A stretch of 64,000 nucleotides of DNA, taken from positions 3,472,001-3,536,000 of the forward strand of contig NZ_CP016948.1 in assembly GCF_001642805.2 (NCBI RefSeq), in the 5' to 3' direction. Under the pieces are notes generated by a model. That model was not told the origin of the DNA. It did no database searches and saw nothing but the letters and a program-made list of their open reading frames with translations. The position numbers and the translations under genes are program-made. The DNA is from Serratia surfactantfaciens. Its GTDB lineage: Bacteria; Pseudomonadota; Gammaproteobacteria; Enterobacterales; Enterobacteriaceae. How positions within the stretch are numbered: the stretch's first letter is position 1; every line of letters starts with the position of its first letter. This document shows, piece after piece, positions 11,701 through 20,355 of the stretch.

Positions 11701-12121
11701 AAACCAAGTATTGGTCGAACAGGTCAGCTACCCGGCCGGCCAACTGGTGGATTTTACGCTTGTCGCCGTCATCGGTCAGATAGTGCTGCAGCGGCGCGAA
11801 CGCCGGCTGGGTCAGCATCTCCGGCAGCAGCCACATCAACTTCCAGGTCATGGCGTCCTTGCTGAAGGCGCTCTCTTTCGGGATATCCGGCAATACCCGG
11901 GTGAACATGTCCCAAATGAAGGTCGCCGGCAGCGGAAACGCGACATTGGCGGCGATGCCGAACTGTTCCGCCAGCTGCATTTGCAGCCATTGCGCCATGC
12001 CGGGGCTCTGCACCAGTACCACTTCCTGTTGAAAAGGATCGGCCAACGGATCTCTGGCTATCAGCGCGCTGGTCAGCGTTTTCAATAAATCCAGCTGATT
12101 GGAATGATAAACCGTGAACAT
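8750..12121 (-). CDS. recC: Exonuclease V (RecBCD) subunit gamma, RecC
   Basis: RecC is the scaffold and Chi-recognition subunit of RecBCD. The frame extends upstream to 12235, but the ATG at 12121 is preferred. It begins MFTVYHSNQLDLL like known RecC and is preceded by a strong Shine-Dalgarno AAAGGAG about 8 bases upstream. This gives 1123 residues, against about 1122 in E. coli. Recognisable blocks include FPLPATFIWDMFTRVLPDIP near the N-terminus, RVFICGISALPPVYL, HSPQREVEVLHDRLL and GDRSRRDDDRYLFLEA. The degenerate helicase and nuclease folds are the expected RecC architecture. Confidence 0.96.
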   Translation of the reverse strand: MFTVYHSNQLDLLKTLTSALIARDPLADPFQQEVVLVQSPGMAQWLQMQLAEQFGIAANVAFPLPATFIWDMFTRVLPDIPKESAFSKDAMTWKLMWLLPEMLTQPAFAPLQHYLTDDGDKRKIHQLAGRVADLFDQYLVYRPQWLESWQRGERIDGLAEAQQWQAPLWVRLVEYTRELGQPEWHRANLYSRFIHALEQATTCPAGLPPRVFICGISALPPVYLEALQALGRHIDIHLMFTNPCRYYWGDIQDYAFLARLQSRKRRHYHQAREQGLFREPGDAAHLFDAEGQQQLSNPLLASWGKLGRDHLYLLSQMEGAQEVDAFVDIPADTMLHAVQRDMLELEDYAVIGITADTLESSFSKRPLDPQDRSLSLHACHSPQREVEVLHDRLLTMLAEDPSLTPRDIIVMVADIDSYTPYIQAVFGNAPAERYLPFAISDRKARQAHPALQAFISLLDLPQSRFTSEQVLALLEVPALAARFAIGEEGLRLLRHWVGESGVRWGLDDDNVRELDLPATGQHTWRFGITRMLLGYAMDSNAGDWQGIFPYDESSGLVAELAGQLADLLAQLSHWRQILSEARSLDAWLPLCRQLLDAFFVADSDTEVVLALIEQQWQQAINFGLAARYPDEVPLTILRDDLAARLDQERISQRFLAGQINFCTLMPMRSIPFKVVCLLGMNDGVYPRTLPPLGFDLMAQQVKRGDRSRRDDDRYLFLEAILSAQQRLYISFIGRSIQDNSPRYPSVLVTELLEYLEQSYCLPGDEELSADDSAQRVGEHLLTWHARMPFAAENFLPGSEEQSYAAEWLPAADGRGAAHPAFNQPLPAEALQQVSLDELLRFYRHPIRAFFQLRLGVSFILEETELPDEEPFTLDNLSRYQFNSQLLNTLIDGDDPERLFQRVRAAGGLPYGAFGEIYWQKQQEEMSELAEQVRAERTPSHSLELDIEIAGVRLSGWLHQVQDDGLLRWRPATLSAVDGILLWLEHLVYCCAGGTGESRIYGRKNSAWRFAALAPEDAQAQLAELLAGYQRGLCQPLLLLNKSGWAWLSQCYQPETQQIDWEEDAQIKARAKLLQAWQGDQRIPGEGEDPYVQRVFRQLDNDYLAQILAETERYLLPVARHNLG

Positions 12122-12153
12122 GAAGGCTCCTTTAAAACAAGATACGTACCGGC

Positions 12154-12510
12154 TCAAAAACGGGTGCAATACCAGCGGCTCAGCGTCGCCCACTGCCGCT
12201 GCGGCGTTTGTATACTGGCCGTCAATCGGCGGCACCCCACATCAGCACCCTCGAGCACCGTCTCGCGTCGCCAGCCTTCCGGCGGCGGTTCAGCATCGGG
12301 CCGCCCGGTGACGGCAAACGCTTCAAGCTGCTGGTGCGCCAATATCCAGGCTTGCCGGTAGTGCCACTGGCGCTGGAACGACTGCAACAGCACCTGATGA
12401 TACTGTAACAAGCCAAGCAGCGACACCGAGAACAGCAAAGCCGCCACCAGCACCTCCGGCAAACTGAAGCCGTTGCGGGATATCCGCCGTACGCGAGCAT
12501 TAGCCGTCAC
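12154..12510 (-). CDS. ppdC: Prepilin-like protein PpdC
   Basis: This is a type II pseudopilin-like protein of 118 residues. The GTG at 12508-12510 is the best start because it gives a short basic leader (TANARVRRISRNG) followed by the prepilin cleavage site G|FSLPEVLVAA with a glutamate at +5 and a long hydrophobic helix. The start lies inside the end of ygdB, overlapping it by 11 bp. It is the last of four co-oriented pseudopilin-type genes upstream of recC, the order ppdA-ppdB-ygdB-ppdC known from E. coli. The family's pilus or secretion partner is not known with certainty. The frame extends further upstream, so the start is inferred. Confidence 0.78.
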   Translation of the reverse strand: MTANARVRRISRNGFSLPEVLVAALLFSVSLLGLLQYHQVLLQSFQRQWHYRQAWILAHQQLEAFAVTGRPDAEPPPEGWRRETVLEGADVGCRRLTASIQTPQRQWATLSRWYCTRF

Positions 12511-12946
12511 AGTCGGCCAGCCTTTTCTCAGGGCAAAAATCCAGCCGGCCATCGGGCTGCGCCAAGATCCTGCTGGCAACCTCCGCCCCCTCAAACGCAC
12601 CCAACTGATAAAGCCATAACGGCTCACCGCCGCGCATCTCGCCCCGGCCGCGCACCATCACTACGCCCGCTCTGGCAGATAACCGGGCGCAGGCCGTCAG
12701 TTCCGCGCGTTGCCGGCATGACCAGGCCCCTGTAGCCAAATCGGCGCGTGGCCAGCGCTGGATCATGCCCCAACTCAGCGCCGAAGCGGCCTGATTGTAA
12801 GCCTGGAGGTAACGTTGCTGATCGGCCGCCAGCAACAGAGCGTTGTCCAATTGCCGATGCTGAGCATTGAGCAACATCAGCCCCAACGCCAGCAGCAACA
12901 TCACCGCCGCCAGGGTGCTGCCGCCTTGCTGAGTACGCCGGTTCAT
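12500..12946 (-). CDS. ygdB: YgdB family prepilin-like protein (DUF2509)
   Basis: The product has 148 residues with a short leader NRRTQQGG followed by STLAAVMLLLALGLMLL, a degenerate prepilin N-terminal helix that lacks the Glu5 of true pilins. This is typical of YgdB/PilX-like minor pseudopilins. Its ATG overlaps the ppdB stop by 4 bp and its stop overlaps the ppdC start, so the cluster is tightly coupled. It contains four cysteines, two of them near the C-terminus (DFCPEKRLADCDG), which could form a disulfide in the periplasm. That last point is inference. Confidence 0.8.
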   Translation of the reverse strand: MNRRTQQGGSTLAAVMLLLALGLMLLNAQHRQLDNALLLAADQQRYLQAYNQAASALSWGMIQRWPRADLATGAWSCRQRAELTACARLSARAGVVMVRGRGEMRGGEPLWLYQLGAFEGAEVASRILAQPDGRLDFCPEKRLADCDG

Positions 12947-13521
12947 GGCAACGCCGCCATCTCAACGCTCCCGTTCAGGCTGCGCCCGATACGCGCATCG
13001 CCGACAGAGCGCCCCGCCAGGCTCAAACGGGCCAACACGGCCCCGTGCTCCCCCCGTTCGATCGCCACATGAAACCGCTCAATGCGCACTTCGTCACGAT
13101 CGAGCAACCGCTCCCAGCCGCCGCCATCGCATTGGTTTACGCCGCGCTGCCCTTCCAAGCCGCCATTACGCAGCCGATAACCGAAGTAGCCCGCATCTTC
13201 ACCCGACGTGAGCCATTGCCCGCTGCGCGTGATGTCGTAGGCGACGATGACGCAGCTCCCCGCCGCCTCTCCCGCTGCCTGACCGATCAACAGCGGACGC
13301 CCGGCGCACTGTCCGGCGCAAAAACCGGCGCGGCGCAGGTCTTTCTCGATGTTGAACGCCAGCTGCCGCAGCGTTGACTCCAGCCGGAAATGCTGGCCGA
13401 CGGCCACGTTTTGCTGGCGCAGCAGCGGGTAGGTTTTCGCCGCGCCGAGCGCGATCACGCTACCGAACACCAGTGCCAGCATCACCTCCGGCAAAGTAAA
13501 ACCGCGTTCTAAGGTCAACAT
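12943..13521 (-). CDS. ppdB: Prepilin-like protein PpdB
   Basis: The ATG at 13521 gives 192 residues starting MLTLERGFTLPEVMLALVFG, a standard type IV prepilin leader with cleavage after Gly8 and Glu at +5. The frame also extends 12 codons upstream, but the shorter start gives the normal leader length. Cysteines in the GFCAGQCAGR segment are typical of PpdB/PilW-like minor pseudopilins. The first 7 bp overlap the end of ppdA and the stop overlaps ygdB, so the gene lies inside a coupled cluster. Processing by a prepilin peptidase encoded elsewhere is expected. Confidence 0.82.
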   Translation of the reverse strand: MLTLERGFTLPEVMLALVFGSVIALGAAKTYPLLRQQNVAVGQHFRLESTLRQLAFNIEKDLRRAGFCAGQCAGRPLLIGQAAGEAAGSCVIVAYDITRSGQWLTSGEDAGYFGYRLRNGGLEGQRGVNQCDGGGWERLLDRDEVRIERFHVAIERGEHGAVLARLSLAGRSVGDARIGRSLNGSVEMAALP

Positions 13522-14018
13522 AGCCCGATGCCCCTTATCCGATGCCCTTCGCTGCACAAACGCAGCCTTCCCCGCGCGGACAGCACCAGCCGCAGGCCGC
13601 CAGCATCGTTACTGAGAAGAATGTGCCCCGCCTGGGCGGTATTGCGCAAACCGTAAAACCCGATCTCTTTGCCGGTGTAGCCCCTCAAAACGACGTCGGG
13701 ATAAGGCGATGAAAAGACCGGCCCCTCGGCGGAAGCGCAATCCGGCGGCGGCGCACCACCGCCCAGGCACCAGGGGGCGCCGTGCTTGAACCACAGCAGC
13801 GTCGTGCGGTTGCGCCCGTTAGCCTCCGCCTGCAATCGCAGTAAAAACGCCAGCAGCTGCTGGCCGGTGTGCTCCAGCCGCAGCGCTTGCTGATGGTGGC
13901 GCCATTGGCCGACGCCCCAACCGGTGAGCATGCCGGCGATCAGGAGCGCCGCCAGCAGCTCAATCAGCGTCATGCCGCGCTGGCGATCATCGATGTTCGA
14001 TAGCGTATTTTCGTTCAT
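13515..14018 (-). CDS. ppdA: Prepilin-like protein PpdA
   Basis: This is a 167-residue pseudopilin, first gene of the ppdA-ppdB-ygdB-ppdC cluster. The leader ends in DDRQRG, followed by the class III signal MTLIELLAALLIAGMLTGW with Glu at +5. The soluble part contains a GspH/FimT-like C-terminal domain with paired cysteines. It follows thyA in the same orientation after a thyA terminator, so it probably has its own promoter in the gap at 14019-14140. The function of the cluster in enterobacteria is poorly defined. Confidence 0.82.
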   Translation of the reverse strand: MNENTLSNIDDRQRGMTLIELLAALLIAGMLTGWGVGQWRHHQQALRLEHTGQQLLAFLLRLQAEANGRNRTTLLWFKHGAPWCLGGGAPPPDCASAEGPVFSSPYPDVVLRGYTGKEIGFYGLRNTAQAGHILLSNDAGGLRLVLSARGRLRLCSEGHRIRGIGLC

Positions 14019-14140
14019 GCGGCCAGTGTACGGAGGACCACAAGGCGGTAAAGCCGTATGCGCAAGCCTTGCGGCAAGCTGCGCAAGGTTTTTTCTGTAG
14101 CGACAAGTGGCGACAGTAAAATGCGGCGCGCAATGCGGAT

Positions 14141-14169
14141 AAAAAAAGGGGGCGCAATCGTGCGCCCCC
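14141..14169 (-). terminator. Intrinsic terminator after thyA
   Basis: Read on the minus strand, the 9-bp stem GGGGGCGCA / TGCGCCCCC with a 4-base loop is followed by seven T. The hairpin occupies 14148-14169 and the T-run is the complement of 14141-14147. It lies 20 bp downstream of the thyA stop. Confidence 0.9.
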
Positions 14170-14188
14170 TGGTGTGATGCGGTTAAGG

Positions 14189-14983
14189 TCAGATCGCGAC
14201 CGGCGCCTTGATGGCCGGATGCGGATCGTAACCTTCGATCTCGAAGTCTTCGAAGCGGTAATCGAACAGCGAAGCCGGCTTGCGTTTGATCACCAGCTTC
14301 GGCAACGGGCGCGGTTCACGCGTCAGCTGCAGCTGAGTCTGCTCCATGTGATTGCTGTACAGGTGAGTATCGCCACCGGTCCAGACGAAGTCGCCCACTT
14401 CCAGATCGCACTGCTGCGCCATCATGTGCACCAACAGCGCATAGCTGGCGATGTTGAACGGCAGGCCAAGGAACACATCGCAGGAACGCTGGTACAGCTG
14501 GCAAGAGAGCTTGCCGTCCGCCACGTAGAACTGGAAGAACGCGTGGCACGGCGCCAGCGCCATCTGGTCCAGCTCGCCGACGTTCCAGGCGGAAACGATG
14601 ATGCGGCGCGAGTCCGGATCTTGCTTCAGCTGTTGGAGCACGTTGCTCAGTTGATCGATCTGACGGCCGTCCGCCGCGCCCCAGGCGCGCCACTGTTTGC
14701 CGTAAACCGGGCCGAGATCGCCGTTTTCGTCGGCCCACTCGTCCCAAATGGTGACCTTGTTGTCACGCAGGTAGGCGATGTTGGTATCGCCGTTCAGGAA
14801 CCATAACAGCTCATGAATGATCGAACGCAGGTGACATTTCTTGGTGGTCACCAACGGGAAACCTTCCTGCAAATTGAAACGCATCTGGTGGCCGAAAATC
14901 GACAACGTGCCAGTGCCGGTACGGTCGGCTTTAGGGGTGCCCTCGGCGAGCACCTTGTTCATCAAATCCAGATACTGTTTCAT
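14189..14983 (-). CDS. thyA: Thymidylate synthase
   Basis: ThyA converts dUMP and methylene-THF to dTMP and dihydrofolate in the cytoplasm. The product has 264 residues, the same length as E. coli ThyA, so the catalytic Cys is Cys146 in [12 protein letters not shown]. The phosphate-binding arginines lie in [12 protein letters not shown]. Other family marks are [21 protein letters not shown] near the N-terminus and [13 protein letters not shown] at the C-terminus. It starts 7 bp after lgt and is probably cotranscribed with it, as is known for the lgt(umpA)-thyA pair. A strong terminator follows. Confidence 0.98.
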   Translation of the reverse strand: MKQYLDLMNKVLAEGTPKADRTGTGTLSIFGHQMRFNLQEGFPLVTTKKCHLRSIIHELLWFLNGDTNIAYLRDNKVTIWDEWADENGDLGPVYGKQWRAWGAADGRQIDQLSNVLQQLKQDPDSRRIIVSAWNVGELDQMALAPCHAFFQFYVADGKLSCQLYQRSCDVFLGLPFNIASYALLVHMMAQQCDLEVGDFVWTGGDTHLYSNHMEQTQLQLTREPRPLPKLVIKRKPASLFDYRFEDFEIEGYDPHPAIKAPVAI

Positions 14984-14990
14984 TTGTCCC

Positions 14991-15863
14991 TCACGACACT
15001 TGTTGCTGCGGGCGACGACGGTACGCCCAAATCATCATAATAACACCGGCCACCACCATTGGGATGGACAGGATCTGCCCCATGCTGATCACGCCGTCAA
15101 ACAGGCCGAGCTGAGCATCCGGCTGGCGGAACGCTTCGACGATGATGCGGAATGCGCCATAACCGATCAGGAACAGGCCCGATACGGCGCCCATCGGCCG
15201 CGGCTTGCGAATGAACAGGTTCAGAATGATAAACAGCACCACGCCTTCCAGCAGCAGCTCATACAGCTGCGACGGATGGCGCGGCAGCACGCCGTACTGA
15301 TTCAGCAGCGGCAGCAGGGAAGGATCGGCGGCGGCGAGAGCCACGTCTTCGCTGCGCGAGCTTGGGAACAGCATCGCCCAAGGGGTGTCGGTGGTCACGC
15401 GGCCCCATAGCTCGCCGTTGATAAAGTTGCCGAGGCGGCCGGCGCCCAAACCGAACGGAATCAAAGGCGCGATAAAATCGGAAACCTGGAAGAAGGTGCG
15501 CTTGGTGCGGCGAGCGAACCAGAACATCACCAGAATCACCCCCATCAAACCGCCGTGGAACGACATGCCGCCATCCCAGACTTTAAACAGATAGAGCGGG
15601 TTATCCAGGAACAGCGGCAGGTTGTAGAACAGCACATAGCCTACGCGGCCGCCGACGAATACGCCCAGGAAACCGGCGTAGAGCAGGTTTTCCACTTCAT
15701 CTTTGGTCCAGCCGCTACCCGGCTTGTTGGCGCGGCGCACCGCCAGCCACATGGCAAAAACGAAGCCGACCAGGTACATCAGGCCGTACCAATGCAGAGA
15801 AACCGGGCCAATGGAGAAAATGACCGGATCAAATTTAGGAAACGCCAGATAGCTATTGCTCAT
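14991..15863 (-). CDS. lgt: Prolipoprotein diacylglyceryl transferase
   Basis: Lgt is the inner-membrane enzyme that moves diacylglycerol from phosphatidylglycerol to the lipobox cysteine of prolipoproteins, the first step of lipoprotein maturation. The product has 290 residues with about seven hydrophobic segments. It shows the HGGL motif ([13 protein letters not shown]) and the Lgt signature [14 protein letters not shown] with the essential arginine and asparagine. Upstream is a 222-bp gap after ptsP that contains the ptsP terminator, so lgt-thyA is a separate transcription unit. The window itself encodes candidate substrates such as YgdR and ActS. Confidence 0.97.
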   Translation of the reverse strand: MSNSYLAFPKFDPVIFSIGPVSLHWYGLMYLVGFVFAMWLAVRRANKPGSGWTKDEVENLLYAGFLGVFVGGRVGYVLFYNLPLFLDNPLYLFKVWDGGMSFHGGLMGVILVMFWFARRTKRTFFQVSDFIAPLIPFGLGAGRLGNFINGELWGRVTTDTPWAMLFPSSRSEDVALAAADPSLLPLLNQYGVLPRHPSQLYELLLEGVVLFIILNLFIRKPRPMGAVSGLFLIGYGAFRIIVEAFRQPDAQLGLFDGVISMGQILSIPMVVAGVIMMIWAYRRRPQQQVS

Positions 15864-16062
15864 CTATCACCACAACATGTCTGTTATTTTTCCCCATGCG
15901 GGGGCGGCAGGTGCCAAACGGCGACGCAGGTTATCCCACGCCCTTCAAGCGGCAGCGTTGACCGCTGCGGTTTGCAGGGCGACGAGCATGCGCCGCGCTG
16001 AGGTTGCGCATCATAACATAGGCTTAACGCGGTCCGGTCCGGCTGAGCGGGAAAAGTTCTGT

Positions 16063-16086
16063 AAAAAAATTACCGCCTGCGGCGGT
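16063..16086 (-). terminator. Intrinsic terminator at the end of ptsP
   Basis: On the minus strand the 6-bp stem ACCGCC / GGCGGT with a 3-base loop (16072-16086) is followed by AATTTTTTT (16063-16071). The stem overlaps the last base pairs of the ptsP stop codon. Confidence 0.8.
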
Positions 16087-18332
16087 TATCTGCCGCCGCG
16101 AATCAACCCGCCCATGCCGCGTCGTTCCATAAAAGCCGCCACCAAATGGCGCACTTCGGTGGTCATTTGGGTGTTCAACACCCGGTGCGCCAGCACTTCG
16201 GCGTCGGACAGCTCGATATGCCGCAGCAGGTATTTGATGCGCGCCACGCTGCGGCCGTTCATGCTCAGATTGCGGTAGCCCATGCCCACCAGCAACAGCG
16301 CGCCCATGGGATCGCCGGCCAGTTCGCCACACAGGCTAAGCTGCAACCCCGCCGCCTTCCCCTGTTCGGCGATCAGCTTAAGCACCTGCAGCATCGCGGG
16401 ATGCAGGCTGTCATACAGCGAAGCCACCCGGGTGTTGTTGCGATCCACCGCCAACAGATACTGGGTTAAATCGTTGGTACCAACCGAGATGAAGTCAACG
16501 CGCCCGGCCAAATGCGGGATCAGGAAAATCATCGACGGCACTTCCAGCATCACGCCGATTTTCGGTTTCGGTATCCCGTAGCCGAGCACCTCTTCCACCT
16601 CGCGCCCGGCGCGGTCAATCAGGCGTTTGGCCTCGTCGACCTCTTCCAGGCTGGTGACCATCGGCAGCAGAATGCCCAGATTGCCGGTGCCGGCATTGGC
16701 GCGCAGCATGGCGCGAACCTGAATCAAAAAAATCTCCGGCTGATCCAGGGTGATACGGATACCGCGCCAGCCCAGACAAGGGTTCTCCTCACTGATCGGC
16801 ATATAGGGCAGTTGCTTGTCGGCGCCGATGTCTAAGGTGCGCAGCGTGACCGGTTTGCTCGGGTAAAGCTGCAGCATGCCCTGGTACTGCGCGACCTGCT
16901 CCTCTTCGGAAGGGAAGCCGCTTTGCAACATGAACGGGATTTCGGTGCGGTATAGCCCCACGCCATCCACCCGGCCGCCCAACAGCTGCTCATGTTCCGG
17001 GCTGAGACCGGCGTTCAGCATCACCTGAATGCGTTCGCCGCTTTTCAGCTGCGCCGGTTGCTCGACGTCATCTTCCGCCAGTTTGCTCAGCTCCAGCTCT
17101 TCGCTGATCAGCCGCTGATATTCCTGCACCAACACCGGCTCAGGATCGACCAGCAGTTCGCCGCGATAACCGTCGACGATCAGCAGCCGTTGGCTGAGCA
17201 GAGAAGGTTGGATGTCAGCGCCCATCACCGTCGGCACCCCCATCGCCCGCACCAAAATCGCCGCATGCGAGTTGGCGGCGCCGTCGCGCACCACCACGCC
17301 GACCAGGCGATCCTGCGGCACCTCGGCCAGCAATGTCGCGGTCAGTTCATCCGCCACCAGCACGAAACGCGCCGGCCACTGGGTGGCGCCCTGAGTGGTG
17401 TCGTCGAGATGGAACAGCAGGCGCTGGCCGAGCGCGCGCAGGTCGCTGCCGCGCTCGCGCATGTAGGTGTCCTGCAATTTGGCGAACTGCTCGGCAAAGG
17501 CTTCTATCACCTGTTTCACCGCCCACTCCGCCACTGAACCGTTGTCGATTTCGGCGAACAGTTCGCGCTTGAGGCGGGCGTCGTTTAACAGGTGAGAATA
17601 AAGATCGAAGATCGCCGCGCTCTCTTTTTGCGAGCTGGCGGCAAAACGCTTGCTGAAACGGCGAAATTCCGCGCCGGCCTCTTCCAGCGCCAGCGTCAAG
17701 CGTTCGCGTTCGCTGGCGGTGTCCAGCGTCGACGCGCGGTAAACCTGATCGAGCGACGGTTGGCTGCTGTCCTGCCACCCTTCCGCTACGGCTACGCCTG
17801 GCGAGGCCGCCAGCGCGCGCACGCGCGTTTGGCGATACTGGCCGAAAATAGCATTCAACTGCGATTGTGAAAGGATCCCGGCCATCTGCGTGGCCAGAGT
17901 CACCATGAATGACTCTTCGCTTTCGTCGAACTGGCGCAGCTCACGCTGCTGCACCACCAACACCCCCAACAGCTGGCGCCGATGAATGATCGGCACCCCA
18001 AGGAAGGATCGGAAGCGATCCTCTTTCACCTGCGGAACGTATTTGAAGCTGGGGTGGCTTTGGGCATCGGCCAGGTTGATGGGCTCGGCCCGGCGGCCGA
18101 CCAACCCGACGACGCCCTCGTCAAACGCCAATGCGATAGTGCGCCCGCGCGGCTTTTTCAGCCCGCGCGTGGCCATCAGGTAATAGCAGCGACGGTCATT
18201 ATCCGCCAGGTAGATGGAACAGACTTCAGTGTCCATCGCCAGACAGGTTTCATTGACCAGCAGATCCAGCGCATCCGTCAGACTGGCCGCCGCGGCCACC
18301 TTCTCTACAATTTCTCGCAAGCGCGTGAGCAT
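16086..18332 (-). CDS. ptsP: Phosphoenolpyruvate-protein phosphotransferase of the nitrogen PTS (EI-Ntr)
   Basis: EI-Ntr takes phosphate from PEP and passes it to NPr and EIIA-Ntr, linking nitrogen and potassium status to regulation. The 748-residue protein has an N-terminal GAF domain (about residues 1-165, with IALAFDEGVVGLVGRRAEP). It continues with the EI N-domain and the phosphohistidine motif AANSHAAILVRAMGVP, with His356 in the same place as E. coli. The C-terminal TIM barrel has the PEP-binding segments NPCLGWRGIRI and VGTNDLTQYLLAVDR. It starts 12 bp after rppH and is cotranscribed with it, as in E. coli. Confidence 0.97.
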   Translation of the reverse strand: MLTRLREIVEKVAAAASLTDALDLLVNETCLAMDTEVCSIYLADNDRRCYYLMATRGLKKPRGRTIALAFDEGVVGLVGRRAEPINLADAQSHPSFKYVPQVKEDRFRSFLGVPIIHRRQLLGVLVVQQRELRQFDESEESFMVTLATQMAGILSQSQLNAIFGQYRQTRVRALAASPGVAVAEGWQDSSQPSLDQVYRASTLDTASERERLTLALEEAGAEFRRFSKRFAASSQKESAAIFDLYSHLLNDARLKRELFAEIDNGSVAEWAVKQVIEAFAEQFAKLQDTYMRERGSDLRALGQRLLFHLDDTTQGATQWPARFVLVADELTATLLAEVPQDRLVGVVVRDGAANSHAAILVRAMGVPTVMGADIQPSLLSQRLLIVDGYRGELLVDPEPVLVQEYQRLISEELELSKLAEDDVEQPAQLKSGERIQVMLNAGLSPEHEQLLGGRVDGVGLYRTEIPFMLQSGFPSEEEQVAQYQGMLQLYPSKPVTLRTLDIGADKQLPYMPISEENPCLGWRGIRITLDQPEIFLIQVRAMLRANAGTGNLGILLPMVTSLEEVDEAKRLIDRAGREVEEVLGYGIPKPKIGVMLEVPSMIFLIPHLAGRVDFISVGTNDLTQYLLAVDRNNTRVASLYDSLHPAMLQVLKLIAEQGKAAGLQLSLCGELAGDPMGALLLVGMGYRNLSMNGRSVARIKYLLRHIELSDAEVLAHRVLNTQMTTEVRHLVAAFMERRGMGGLIRGGR

Positions 18333-18344
18333 AGTCTGCTTAAC

Positions 18345-18872
18345 TTAACCTCTCTTTCGGCGATAAGCGGGAGCCTGCCGCGGCGCCGCTTGCTCTTGCA
18401 TCGGCATCACGGTCACGGCGAATTCTTTCATCACCCGGCGGTAGACGTCGCGTTTAAACGACACCACCTGGCGCACCGGATACCAGAAGCTCACCCAGCG
18501 CCAACCGTCGAACTCCGGCGTGCTGCTGCGCTGCATGTTGATATCAGCGTCATTGCACAGTAGCTGCAACAAAAACCATTTTTGCTTTTGGCCGATACAA
18601 ACCGGCTTTGTGTCCCAACGCACCAAACGTTTCGGCAATTTATAGCGCAACCAGTTGCGGGTCGAAGCCAGGATGCGCACATCCTTTTTATTCAGCCCCA
18701 CTTCTTCGAACAGCTCACGGTACATCGCCTGCTCCGCAGTTTCACCAGGGTTAATCCCACCTTGGGGAAACTGCCAGGAGTGCTGACCGTAACGGCGGGC
18801 CCATAAGACCTGCCCCTGACGATTACAGATTACGATACCAACATTCGGGCGGTAGCCATCATCATCGATCAC
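18345..18872 (-). CDS. rppH: RNA pyrophosphohydrolase (Nudix)
   Basis: RppH removes pyrophosphate from 5'-triphosphorylated RNA and so triggers RNase E-dependent decay. The product has 175 residues and begins [18 protein letters not shown] like its E. coli counterpart. The full Nudix box runs from Gly38 to Leu60, with the metal-binding RELFEEVG at residues 52-59. The C-terminal tail is basic and low-complexity ([10 protein letters not shown]), as in other RppH. It is the promoter-proximal gene of rppH-ptsP. The divergent 696-bp gap to mutH carries DARS2. Confidence 0.97.
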   Translation of the reverse strand: MIDDDGYRPNVGIVICNRQGQVLWARRYGQHSWQFPQGGINPGETAEQAMYRELFEEVGLNKKDVRILASTRNWLRYKLPKRLVRWDTKPVCIGQKQKWFLLQLLCNDADINMQRSSTPEFDGWRWVSFWYPVRQVVSFKRDVYRRVMKEFAVTVMPMQEQAAPRQAPAYRRKRG

Positions 18873-19568
18873 CGGACTACCTCGATAAGCTTAAATTCGC
18901 ATAGATATCCTGATTGTTTCACACAAGCTACAGGCGGTAAACCACTGCTTTACGGTGCTGCGGGCCGGATAACATTGGGATAACTCACAGATATGGGCAA
19001 AGTTATAAACATACCCCAGCATTTCAGAGCGGTTTTATTCACTTTTTCTGTGGATAGGTGTGTGCAGAACTCGAGGGATAAGCCGGTAAAACTCTCAAAC
19101 CCTAAAATCGGCCTTTATCGCCAAAAACATACATTAACTTCAAAAACAAAAAGTTAACCAATGATCCGCAGTTATATACAGGGCAAAAATGTGATCTATG
19201 CACGGTAAGGATCTTACCCTGGCGAAAGATCCACCAACGCCGTTTTTATCCACAGATTATCCGGGCAAGTTACGCACAAAACGGACAAATTCGTAAAAAC
19301 CCGCCCGAGTCAAGGCTGTAAATTGAACCAGTGATCGGTAAAAATTTGGGTTATCCCATAAATCTGTGGATAAATAGGTGTAAGATCCTGTTTATTGTCG
19401 GTGGCTTCAGGTGAACAAGCCCCGCACGCGCATTGCCGCTCACATCGGGAAAGAAAAAAAGTCATGTAAAATCATGCTACTATTATTCTTTTCCCCAGGC
19501 GATAGCGGCCATCGTCCGCCGTGTATAATCGCAGTACATTTTTCAACCAAATTCGACAGGCTTGATTT
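18873..19568. other. DARS2: DARS2 locus: DnaA-box cluster between rppH and mutH
   Basis: No gene is visible in this 696-bp gap. In E. coli the same intergenic region (ygdP/rppH-mutH) holds DARS2, which regenerates ATP-DnaA from ADP-DnaA. Two perfect DnaA boxes are present: TTATCCACA at 19246-19254 (plus) and TGTGGATAA at 19365-19373 (minus orientation). Boxes with one mismatch are TTATTCACT at 19035-19043, TGTGGATAG at 19049-19057 (minus), TTATATACA at 19172-19180 and TTACGCACA at 19270-19278. The stretch is AT-rich compared with its neighbours and could hold the IHF and Fis sites known for DARS2, which I cannot place reliably. The mutH promoter must lie at the right end. Confidence 0.82.
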
Positions 19569-20255
19569 ATGGCGTTTTTATCCCCTTTGCCGCCCCCGCC
19601 GGAAAATGAACGGCAGCTGTTCGAGCGCGCTCAGGCGCTGGCCGGCTTCAGCTTCGGCGAACTGGCCGCCCGCGCACAGTTACCGATCCCCAAGGATCTG
19701 AAACGCGATAAGGGCTGGGTGGGCATGCTGCTGGAGTTGTACCTCGGCGCCATGGCCGGCAGCAAGCCGGAGCAGGATTTTCCCGAGCTGGGCATCGAGC
19801 TGAAAACCATCCCTGTCGACGCCGCAGGCAAACCGCTGGAGACCACTTTCGTCTGCGTGGCCCCGCTCACCGGCAACAGCGGCGTTACCTGGGCCAGCAG
19901 CCACGTTCGCCACAAACTGGCGCGCGTCCTGTGGATCCCGGTTGAAGGCGAGCGCCAAATCCCGCTGGCCGAACGCCGCGTCGGTTCGCCGCTGCTGTGG
20001 AGCCCGAGCGCCGCAGAAGAAGAGAGGCTGCGCCGCGATTGGGAAGAGTTGATGGATCTGATCGTACTCGGCCACGTAGAGCACATCACCGCACGCCACG
20101 GCGAGGTGCTGCAACTGCGACCCAAAGCGGCCAACAGCAAGGCGCTCACCGAAGCCATCGGTGAGCAGGGGCAACCCATCATGACGCTGCCGCGCGGTTT
20201 CTATCTGAAAAAGGGTTTTACCGGCGCATTGCTGGCAAGACATTTCTCGATCTAA
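19569..20255 (+). CDS. mutH: DNA mismatch repair endonuclease MutH
   Basis: MutH nicks the unmethylated strand at hemimethylated GATC sites after activation by MutS-MutL. The product has 228 residues. The catalytic D-(X)n-ExK motif is Asp70, Glu77 and Lys79 in [11 protein letters not shown], at the same positions as E. coli MutH. Further family segments are [21 protein letters not shown] and the C-terminal [15 protein letters not shown]. It lies next to DARS2 and upstream of ygdQ. Its presence shows that the organism uses Dam-directed mismatch repair. Confidence 0.98.
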   Translation: MAFLSPLPPPPENERQLFERAQALAGFSFGELAARAQLPIPKDLKRDKGWVGMLLELYLGAMAGSKPEQDFPELGIELKTIPVDAAGKPLETTFVCVAPLTGNSGVTWASSHVRHKLARVLWIPVEGERQIPLAERRVGSPLLWSPSAAEEERLRRDWEELMDLIVLGHVEHITARHGEVLQLRPKAANSKALTEAIGEQGQPIMTLPRGFYLKKGFTGALLARHFSI

Positions 20256-20286
20256 GCGATTTCGTTTAACTCTGGTTTAGCTAACC

Positions 20287-20315
20287 CTGTCAGCGCCACG
20301 ATAAACGCGTATAAT
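20287..20315 (+). promoter_or_regulatory. Sigma-70-type promoter for ygdQ
   Basis: A perfect -10 TATAAT (20310-20315) sits 17 bp after a -35-like CTGTCA (20287-20292). It lies about 40 bp upstream of the ygdQ start and downstream of mutH. Confidence 0.6.
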
Positions 20316-20355
20316 TCACGCTTTGCATTTATTAAGTATTAAGGTGTGCCGGGCA

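Noticed and set aside
18873..19568. Replication origin (oriC)
   Set aside because: DnaA boxes are present, but there are no AT-rich 13-mer repeats and no dense GATC array, and the neighbours are rppH and mutH, not mnmG/mioC. DARS2 explains the boxes better.
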